Origin: Gerris lacustris
Lineage: Eukaryota; Arthropoda; Insecta; Hemiptera; Gerridae
DNA length: 64,000 nucleotides
Assembly (NCBI GenBank): GCA_951217055.1
Contig: OX578284.1
Span: 24,888,187-24,952,186, forward strand
Reading direction: 5' to 3'
This document shows positions 56,389-64,000 of the stretch, piece by piece. Both the position numbers and the translations under genes were made by a program. Numbering within the stretch: position 1 is the first letter of the stretch; each line of letters begins with the position of its first letter. The notes beneath the pieces are model-generated. The model did not search any database, was not told the origin of the DNA, and saw only the letters and a program-made list of their open reading frames with translations.

Positions 56389-57455
56389 TGTAATACGTCC
56401 GCCACTCGTAGGTGGTAGCGGGCCGTGACGGACGTGTACAATTAATAAAAAAAAACAACTTACTTCCCTGGAATGGGGGGGAGGGTCTCGGGCTGAGAAA
56501 TAACAAAATTCCAATTCTTTTTAGTGGACGTGGTCGTCCCAAACACAACTCTTTACTATTTTAAAATATACAATACTGTCTTTGTCTGCTACCTACACCT
56601 AGGCTCCCCTAACGTACAGGTACGACCTATAACATAAAATAAACCCTACGGAGCCCTCACAATCTCTAGGGTAGGCAGTGACTTAATTCTCGTCTTAGAC
56701 TTAACATTAACATTAAAGCAAAGGGATTCTCCCGTAGTCTCACCGATGAGTCGACAAAAACAAGGCCGCAAAATGAAGTGGTACTCACAGTTTGATGATA
56801 TCCGTAATTTGGTTTGTGTAATCCTTTGGTGGAACCTCCTCCACAACACCCGCGTTAGGTTCTCGGCACACCACGTCTCCGAAAAGTTTCCTACTTAGCA
56901 ACCGGCAAAGTACTCTACCTCAGAATTTTCGGCACACAGCATAGAACTTTGGCACACAGCCTAACTTAAATTTTTAGCACACAGCATAGAATTTTGGCAC
57001 ACAGCCTAACTTAAATTTTTAGCACACAGCATAGAATTTTGGCACACAGCCGGACTTAAAATTTTAGCACACAGCATAGAACTTTGGCACACAGCCTAAA
57101 CTACCTTCGGCACACAGCCTAACTAACGTACCTACTCGGCGCTCTCGCAAAACGGACTGGCCCAGAGTGGGGGGTTCATGGAGCTTTTATCACCTCAGCC
57201 GGGGGTGGAACGCGTACCGGTAAGTGGCGGTAACTTTGCCACAGGAGACCGGTAAGGTTCCTCTACGATTTGCGGTGGCCGTGGTAACGTTGCCGGAGTG
57301 CCCAGGGGGCGTGGCTTCGCGGTCACGTTGCCGGGGATGGCCGGGACGTGCTCCATGGGACGGTGCCGAGGTGCCCGCGAGTCCCGATCTCGTGGGGAGT
57401 GCTTTTTTGGCGCGAAAATTTGGTAACCCGGGGATTTTTGGGCCACCGGGTTACA
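56389..57455 (-). repeat. 5' LTR (minus-strand orientation)
   Basis: Second LTR copy. It would carry the promoter for gag transcription toward lower coordinates. It looks identical to 50681-51747, including the internal GGCACACAGC array. Confidence 0.92.
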
Positions 57456-57469
57456 CTACAATCATAATT

Positions 57470-57590
57470 TCAGGCATAAGGCCTGATGATGCTTAGGAGT
57501 GGGCGAAATATTGCTAAACAAATAAATTAATTTGAAAATATTATTTTTTTAATTTATCATCCCTAAAGACTATTAGTAATTATTAGAGAA
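57470..57590 (+). repeat. Dispersed repeat H, copy 2, with hammerhead-like core
   Basis: Begins about 15 bp beyond the LTR element's right edge: GGCCTGATGATGCTTAGGAG, TGGGCGAAATATTGCTAAAC, AATAAATTAA, AT tail, CATCCCTAAAGAC. The matching copy is on the minus strand at 18870-18985. The LTR element inserted at or in the 5' part of this copy. Confidence 0.6.
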
Positions 57591-57599
57591 ATATAATTT

Positions 57600-57990
57600 T
57601 AAAGGATTAACAGAATATTGACAATATAGATTACCGTTATCAGTGTAGCAGTTAAATAAATGTAATGGTACTCCCTTAAGTAACTTAATTCTAATGAATA
57701 TATGTTAAACTATGCATATATGTGCCACCGGAAATAAATTGTGACATTGGCATGAACCTTATAGGCTGGCTGTGTTATTTTTCTGGCAGTCGTAATTCTA
57801 TCTCTCTCTTCCCCCTCCCTTACATCATTTAGATGCTAAATGGAATCTTTGATTCAATTTATCATTTGAGTCTATAGTTACAGATTCCTATTTTATACGT
57901 AATTTTATCTGTACTCGTTTAAGTTCATACCTTAGCATTGGAATCTAAATAGGAGTAATTGAAGCGAGCTTCTTACATTCTTACATTCTT
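57600..57990. other. No gene seen
   Basis: AT-rich, with a three-fold TTACATTC repeat at about 57972-57992. No element boundaries. Confidence 0.4.
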
Positions 57991-57999
57991 ACATACTAG

Positions 58000-58330
58000 A
58001 AAATATGCATCCTGTCTGTCTGTTTGTCAGTAAAGCTTACATGTCCGATGATGATGATATCTTGAGTAAAAATTGACCGATTTAGTTGAAATTTAGGGAA
58101 AATGTTCGTTTTACTAATAGCTCATGCAAAGTTCATTTGACAGCGTTATCCGCCTAAAGTTCTCACGAAATACTCGCGTAAACGTAAGCTTCAAAATGTA
58201 AAATTACAATTTTTAGGGCAGGAAAAGATTCTTTCATCCCCTATTCGATGAGGCGAAGATTTTTTTCCATTACTATTTTTTAGTATAACCAACGGCAACA
58301 CCGGTATGAAGTGATAACGTTATAAGTAAA
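58000..58330 (+). repeat. Dispersed repeat family R1, copy 3
   Basis: CTGTCTGTCTGTTTGTCAGT, then GATATCTTGAGTAAAAATTG, CAGCGTTATCCGCCTAAAGT, CTCGCGTAAACGTAAGCTTC and AACCAACGGCAACACCGGTA. Same order as 49740-50110. Confidence 0.7.
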
Positions 58331-59340
58331 ACTATAAAGTGAACCTAAACGTTTAAAATAGAGACAACACGTTTTTACCGATATCTTACGTTCTAACGTA
58401 ACGATTATTTTAAAACTTCATATACATCGCCTAAAGTTCAACTTGATACAAGCAGAAGTTTTGGGGTAGTAAAGTGGTACATTTTATTAGTTGAAATGAA
58501 GATGGTCGGAACATAAGTTAAGGAATAAGTAGAAAGGCACTTTCTCCCACAAATGTGTAGTGTTTATTACAATCATCCTCTTTAACTGTCAACTCATCAT
58601 GATTAACTATTTTCTGAATATCTAAAATTTATTGCATTATGCTCGTCTAGTTTTATACAGTTGGTCGACTTGGTTATAGTTTTCATTTGTAGCCAGGAAG
58701 ATTGATTCTTTGAGTTTACTCTTTTGTATTTTAATAATTTTGGTTGAGTATTTCGCCTTGTTTTTATACATTTGCAATAACCCTTGTATTCTACAAATTA
58801 TTCTCTAATTAGTTCTCTATTCATATATCATACTAATACTAACAGACTGATTGAGAAGTATTGCACTGATTGTAAGTGATAAGCACTGTATCTAACATAA
58901 ACTAGATCCATTGTAAAAGATCATTCTATGCTTTTTGCAATTCTTTTTAACTTTTAATGACTGATTATTTTTTTCTGATAAAACCCTCAGTTTTAGTGAT
59001 AAGAAATAATTAATATTTGAAGCTCCTTCGAAAACTTTTATATTGTCATTAAGTAACTCGATAAATATAGACACTTTAAAGTCGTGGGACAATATACGTG
59101 AACAATTTATTATCAGAACCTGGTGGCTGTTAATATAATTGGCTGTTGTACATTAAAGATGATAAGGAAATCGCTTCGAAGTTGAAACTTTTTTTTTTTT
59201 AATTTTATCCGTTGATAAGTAACGACTTATAAGTGAAGCGAAAAATTGAGTAATGGTTTCTACCTTATCTGGTTCAATTAGTAACAACTTTATAGAACAA
59301 GGTCCTATTTTATTTCGTACTCAATCTTTATAATTATGTT
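58331..59340. other. No gene seen
   Basis: AT-rich. A 66-codon minus-strand open frame (59092-58892) has no recognised domain. Confidence 0.4.
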
Positions 59341-59343
59341 GTC

Positions 59344-59720
59344 ACACCTTTTAACTTATAATATTTTAACTAACAGCAACCAACAATTTCACTAATTTAA
59401 CTGTTTTATCTGAATATTTTGTGGAACTTACTCAAGATAGATACTTTTCGGAGAGCAAAATTAATTGTTTCCTCGAATAATTGTGGAATTTACACTTATG
59501 GGGAATTAAATTCAAAGCAAATTTAATACACCTTGTAACTTACAATATTTTAACTAACAGCAACCAACAATTTCACTAATTTAACTATTTTATCTAGATA
59601 TTTAGTGGAACTTACTCAAGATAGATAATTTTTCTAAGAGCAAAATTAATTGTTTCCTCAAATGTTTTGTGGAACTTCACTCATGGTGAATTAAATTCAA
59701 TGCAAAATTAATTGATAGGT
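59344..59720. repeat. Tandem duplication, about 186-bp unit
   Basis: The block ACTAACAGCAACCAACAATT...TTTAACT.TTTTATCT..ATATTT.GTGGAACTTACTCAAGATAG...GCAAAATTAATTGTTTCCTC occurs twice in a row with about 10 per cent differences. Confidence 0.85.
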
Positions 59721-59939
59721 ACATTATTAGATATTTTCAAGGCGAATCTACTAATCAAAAAAATACTTCTGGTGGTAACGTCATCTGTGGGCTAGATGAT
59801 TATTTATACCATATTATTTAAACAATAATAATTCAATCTAAAAATAAATAAAAAGTTTCATTTATTAGATAAGAAAGATCTAATTGATTTTCTTTTTCTT
59901 AAAGTGCCTAATGCCCTACATTACAAAAAAGTGAAAGTA

Positions 59940-60130
59940 TTGTTATAATGCGAAAATTTTAATTGTAGATTTTGATGGATTTATGATTTATATACGTTTT
60001 GAGGTCCCCTGAGTCCATAAAAGTGGGTTTTAAGAAATGTCTGTTTGTTATCTATAGTTTATCGTTTGCAAAGATAAGTGGATCCTTAAATACTGGGCCA
60101 AATTCGAGATTTCTCCCAAAAACTCTGAAA
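59940..60130. repeat. Dispersed repeat R2, copy 2
   Basis: TAGATTTTGATGGATTTATG, TTTTGAGGTCCCCTGAGTCC and AAGTGGGTTTTAAGAAATGT match 35535-35620. Confidence 0.6.
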
Positions 60131-60182
60131 AAATTAATTCTTTAATACGCTTCCGACGATTTTAATTTTATAAAATTCTAAA

Positions 60183-60440
60183 ATGTAGTCCATTTAAATA
60201 AGATTATAATATAACGATCTAAGTCGTTTTTCTTTATATATTATTCCTGGGTATAGATGAAAATAAATATGATTTTGTTGTAAATCAAAAACAAAAAGTC
60301 AGAACCACCTGTTAAAAGCTTAAAAATAAATCGATTAAATTAGATATTTGTGGAATTTTGATACATTATCAATATCTGTATAAGGAAGTTTTGCTCGATT
60401 TATCGGACCGATTTATTTTCCGGTTAATATTAATCTGTTT
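60183..60440 (+). repeat. Dispersed repeat R5, copy 2
   Basis: GTAGTCCATTTAAATAAGAT, AATCGATTAAATTAGATATT, GATACATTATCAATATCTGT and AAGTTTTGCTCGATTTATCG follow the same order as in 41132-41390. Confidence 0.6.
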
Positions 60441-60660
60441 ATATTATAACTATAGACGGGGAAACAAATAAGGAAACGATCCCTTATTACAAGCATATCT
60501 TAAAATCCCTTACGTACCACACTTGTGTGAAGTATGTTTGTTGTTATAATTTAAGGGTTTAACTGGAGTTGAGCTAACAATAATAAGAAGGTGTAAATAA
60601 TTGAAAAGTTTCCTGGTTAATTTAGTCACAGATTTTATAGTTAATGACTAAAAACCTGGT

Positions 60661-60664
<4 letters not shown>

Positions 60665-60718
<54 letters not shown>
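60665..60718. repeat. (TA)n microsatellite
   Basis: About 27 TA units directly left of the palindrome. Confidence 0.9.
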
Positions 60719-60719
<1 letters not shown>

Positions 60720-60723
<4 letters not shown>

Positions 60724-60807
60724 TTATTTCGTAATATATTTGAGGCAAATAGATATTAGATAAATAACATAGAGCGCTATAAATCCCATATTATGCTATT
60801 AACGCTC

Positions 60808-60881
<74 letters not shown>

Positions 60882-60969
60882 GAGCGTTAATAGCATAATA
60901 TGGGATTTATAGCGCTCTATGTTATTTATCTAATATCTATTTGCCTCAAATATATTACGAAATAAATAT
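60720..60969. repeat. Near-perfect palindrome around a (TA)n core
   Basis: The left arm runs from TTATTTCGTAATATATTTGA to AACGCTCCTGTA (to about 60812). It is mirrored without visible mismatch from TACAGGAGCGTT to TCAAATATATTACGAAATAA (60877-60969). The (TA)n spacer is about 65 bp. No coding content. The arms look younger than any other inverted repeat in the window. Confidence 0.85.
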
Positions 60970-61830
60970 AATGAGTTTTCTTTTTGTGTATTTCTGCGCA
61001 GGAGTTCTTCCAATCACTTGATTAATGTTACCATTAATTTTAAATATTGACCGCATATTTACATCTGAAGACGACTGTCTTCTTTGAAAAATAAAAATTA
61101 AAAAATACACGTAGTGTCTCTTTAGCCTGACACTATATATTAGTCATTGGTTGCGGTTGATATGGACTGGCTTAAAAAAATACACTTAATAATTAATTAT
61201 AATTGCGCAAAGCCTAGGGTATACGGTGTACTGTGCATGTGCACTAGGTATTTAGGTATTCCAAAGCAATGGCGTTACTAGGGGGTTGTGAAGGGTTCAG
61301 TTTACACCAGGTGACATGAAAGCTAGCAGTTGTATGTCACGTTAAAACCCCTCTTTTTAATTTTACCTCTTTGTGGTTGGATTTTGGACTACAAAAACAT
61401 TGTCTAACTATGTGGCTTATCGCTGCTCCAGGCTCTGGTATGTAACTTCTTGCAACGAGTTTTTAATCCAAATTCTGTTGGTTTGTTTTGTTTATTCCTT
61501 ATTCGTAGTTAAGCCGCAAATATCAGCCGTTAGTTTAGGGCTAAGTAAATTAGTCTAATACTACTAGAGTTTTGTTATTAAATACAGATTTGATTTTCAC
61601 TTATCAACTGTAAACATTATCAAATGAATCTTTCCTATTCCTACTTAACATATAATGTTGTGTTTAGTGTATTGAGACCTTTTTATATTAACTACTTGTA
61701 CACGATTATAAAAAAAAAAAAAAAAAACTCTAATTTTTTTAGTTATTAAGTTGGGTTGTAATATTAAGTGACGTTAGTGTGTGGGTTACCTACTAGATAA
61801 AATCCCTTCTACTAGCAACGTCAGAACCCT

Positions 61831-63098
61831 CAGGGCCGTACCTAGGTGCCCCTGCGTACATGGCAAACCCGTAAAAGTGCGCCCCACCGGGGGGTCTGGG
61901 GGGTATTCCATACCCCCCAGGGGAGAGGGGGGTCCGGGGGCCCCCCCCCGGAAAATTTTTGGAATTTTAACGTCAGTAAAACAAATTTTTAAGCAATTCT
62001 GGCTCTAAAAGTTAAAGTAATTTTTTAGTTTTCGCTACTAGAAAGTACTATTTAACACGTAAAAAAGTACCATTTAAGTATTATTTAAAGAAAAAGTACT
62101 ATTTAACACCTTGCTACACTATAATAACTCCTTTTTCGGTTCAAGGATAAATGGTTGATATAAAAAGTTTATTTAGATAAAACATCAACTGTCATTTCAC
62201 TTTTCACACAGCAAATATGAAACTATAATTTAATTAAGTACAATACTGAACGGAAAAATATTTACAATGTTACAAAAAGTAAGTTGATATTTACAATATT
62301 GACATCTTAACTTTATTTCTTAAGTAAAAAATACTTTTTACACAATGAGTACTTTAAAAATATAATAAGTAGAATTACATTTTTTTAGGGCATTTATATA
62401 ATTATATTGTATTGTTATTCATAAATGTTGTTACTGAATACATACAAATGTAATTACAATTTTCAAAAAAGAATATTCCATACCTTTTTAATCATTTTAT
62501 TAAAAAAAAATTCAACACTTGTTGGTTGTGAACCCTTTATTTGATTATTTTTTATATCTAAAAACTATTAAACGTTTTATTACTTTCGTATTTTCGATAT
62601 CATAAGTGTTCTTACTGTTTAAATAATTTAAGATGGTGTTAATAAATTGAGTAATTTTCGATATGGGTGAGTGCATTGAGTTTATTATTTACATGTTTTT
62701 TCACACTTTACTTGTTTAAACTAGTAATAAGAAATAAGGGTGCCGCGAGAAACAATTAACCAAGTTGGGGTGCCACATTAGAAAAAGGTTGAAAAACACT
62801 GCCCTAGCCGCTAGGGGGTGGGGCGGATGCGCCTCGCGGCAACGCTAGGCCCTAGCGTTGCCAATATAAGCATGAATCGAACGCCACCGCGCTAAGCGCA
62901 ATGTCACAATGTGATTAATGTTCATCATAAAAACACGAATTGACAGCTCACACAACCGAAATTACACCTAAGTATAAAGTTTTCATTTTGACCAATCTTA
63001 CCAATCAAAAAATGTTTTTCCTCTTCTCCATTTTGCGCCCTTCTCAAACCTGCGCCCTTGGCAAGGGCCACCTTCGCCACAGCCTCGGTACGGCCCTG
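61831..63098. mobile_element. hAT element, 1.27 kb, with 8-bp duplication
   Basis: CAGGGCCGTACCTAGG at the left and CCTCGGTACGGCCCTG at the right form a 16-bp inverted repeat. The exact 8-mer AGAACCCT lies outside both ends (61823-61830, 63099-63106). GC-rich termini (TACCCCCCAGGGGAGAGGGG at the left; TGCGCCCTTGGCAAGGG at the right) surround an AT-rich middle. No transposase was seen. A piece of another hAT end lies inside at 62740-62803. Confidence 0.85.
62740..62803. mobile_element. hAT 3' end fragment nested in the hAT element
   Basis: GGGTGCCGCGAGAAAC, 'GGGGTGCCACATTAG' and AAAGGTTGAAAAACACTG form the typical right terminus of a CAGTGTTTTTCAACC-type hAT element. The other end is not present. 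Confidence 0.5.
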
Positions 63099-63106
63099 AG
63101 AACCCT

Positions 63107-63480
63107 GTACTTATTCATTTCTCCTAGACGTTTGACATAAAAACAACCAATTAGTTTAGACTTTTAGACAATATTAATATTTGTACCATATCATTATACA
63201 TATAATACAATAGTATAGTACCATTGTATATTATTATTTGGTGCAGTCATTAATATAGTCGGAGTAGTGTCCCCTGGACGCACCTCGAAATGATTTGTTA
63301 TTGCTAAGCTAAGGCAACCATATTTATTCCAATAAAAATAAATGTGTTAGTCTGTTGGTCTTCAAATAGATATAATAACTTATCTTTATAGATGTCTAAA
63401 TTAATTTACTTAATACTTTTTTTCTAATTATAAAATTAAGCCCATTGCCACGGGCCTTAGAGCTCGTATTATATCATTAT
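63107..63480. other. No gene seen
   Basis: AT-rich sequence without recognised features. Confidence 0.4.
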
Positions 63481-63487
63481 ATGATGT

Positions 63488-63790
63488 GGTTACTAACTTC
63501 ATCAGAGCCTTGTAGATATCTACTAACCACGGTTTTTTTTTTCTTTATTTGCCACATCAGTACCCTCATGTTCAAGTTTTTCATGTTCCCTTGAATTTGA
63601 TTAGATTAATCTTACATTACTTTAGAGTAGTTTATACAAAGTACATATTTTGGTTACCCGCCACTTCAGAACCTTTTACGAATCTTCTAGCCACGTTTTT
63701 TGTTTTCTATTTGCCACGTTATATTAGTACCCTGCACGTTTTCACTTCCCCTTGAAGTTAGGCAGGAAAACCATCCATTACCAAGTACAT
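63488..63790. repeat. Diverged tandem duplication, about 160-bp unit
   Basis: CTTCATCAGAGCCTTGTAGA...CTAACCACGGTTTTTT...CTTTATTTGCCACATCAGTA...CCCTTGAATTTG and then CACTTCAGAACCTTTTACGA...CTAGCCACGTTTTTTG...CTATTTGCCACGTTATATTA...CCCTTGAAGTT. Both end in AAGTACATATT. Non-coding. Confidence 0.6.
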
Positions 63791-64000
63791 ATTATACTGT
63801 TAACACGATGCTGGATCCTTGAATGTATCTAGCTTGATACGTGATACGTTGCTGTTTTTCTTTTAACACTTAAAATTAAAACTCTTTCCTAACTACGTAA
63901 TAAATATATATATTATTTAAGGAATTAATGTCCTTTTAACTTGTTATTGTTTATATTTTATTTTATTTATTTGTTTTATAATTTTTAAGAAACAGGATTT

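Larger units (their letters stand above)
50681..57455 (-). mobile_element. Gag-only LTR retrotransposon, 6.8 kb
   Basis: Two 1067-bp direct repeats (50681-51747 and 56389-57455) beginning TG and ending CA are bracketed by the 4-bp duplication CTAC (50677-50680, 57456-57459). On the minus strand the order is: LTR; primer-binding site 4 bases after it; a 2.6-kb AT-rich leader; gag; a purine tract; LTR. The 4-bp duplication, PBS style and gag type fit Ty3/Gypsy-like elements. No protease, reverse transcriptase, RNase H or integrase frame exists anywhere inside, so the element depends on enzymes supplied in trans. By eye the LTRs are identical, indicating recent insertion. Confidence 0.92.

Noticed and set aside
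57195..57496. Open frames in the second LTR
   Set aside because: They are the same shadow frames as in 51487-51833 because the LTRs are identical.

Overview
The window is AT-rich eukaryotic nuclear DNA, most likely from an arthropod and probably an insect. The evidence is genes split by GT-AG introns, dense decayed transposons of many superfamilies (pogo/Tigger, Tc1/mariner with a DUF4817-type N terminus, hAT, MULE, LINE, tRNA-derived SINE fragments, a Ty3/Gypsy-like element) and many foldback elements, minisatellites and (TA)n runs. The species cannot be named from the sequence alone.

The best-supported host gene is glutathione synthetase (GSS) on the minus strand. Four N-terminal coding exons join in frame: 15486-15403, 12688-12504, 10915-10840 and 3103-2976. 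The rest of the gene lies left of the window. A second, unrecognised gene of about 160 codons is assembled on the plus strand from 19590-19724, 19805-19874, 26215-26310 and 42630-42811. The two start codons would lie only about 0.4 kb apart, head to head, but a 3.68-kb MULE DNA transposon (15684-19363, perfect 9-bp target duplication) has inserted between them. Within the large first introns of the second gene lies another divergent pair: a minus-strand start exon at 22638-22519 that can splice in frame to an exon inside the MULE, and a plus-strand N-terminal exon at 23012. They share a promoter with an NRF1-like palindrome.

Layout: 0-15.5 kb holds the GSS introns, filled with pogo-, hAT-, Tc1- and foldback-derived elements. 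15.7-19.4 kb is the MULE nest. 19.5-26.3 kb holds the divergent pairs plus tandem repeats and MITEs. 26.3-42.6 kb is a long intron or intergenic stretch with YY1-motif repeats, large inverted repeats, dispersed repeats and nested MITEs. 44.8-47.6 kb is a 66-bp minisatellite of about 39 copies. 48.6-49.1 kb is a mariner-like element. 50.7-57.5 kb is a young LTR retrotransposon on the minus strand with identical-looking LTRs, a primer-binding site and polypurine tract, a GC-rich gag with two zinc knuckles, no pol, and a 2.6-kb very AT-rich leader. 57.5-64 kb holds repeats, an almost perfect palindrome around a (TA)n core, and a 1.27-kb hAT element with an 8-bp duplication.

The observations most worth following are: hammerhead-like cores (CTGANGA...GAAA) in four elements of two repeat families; the gag-only retroelement; the MULE that split a head-to-head promoter and may supply an exon to a chimeric gene; and the unidentified 160-codon gene. 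No prokaryotic operon, CRISPR array, rRNA or complete tRNA gene was seen.
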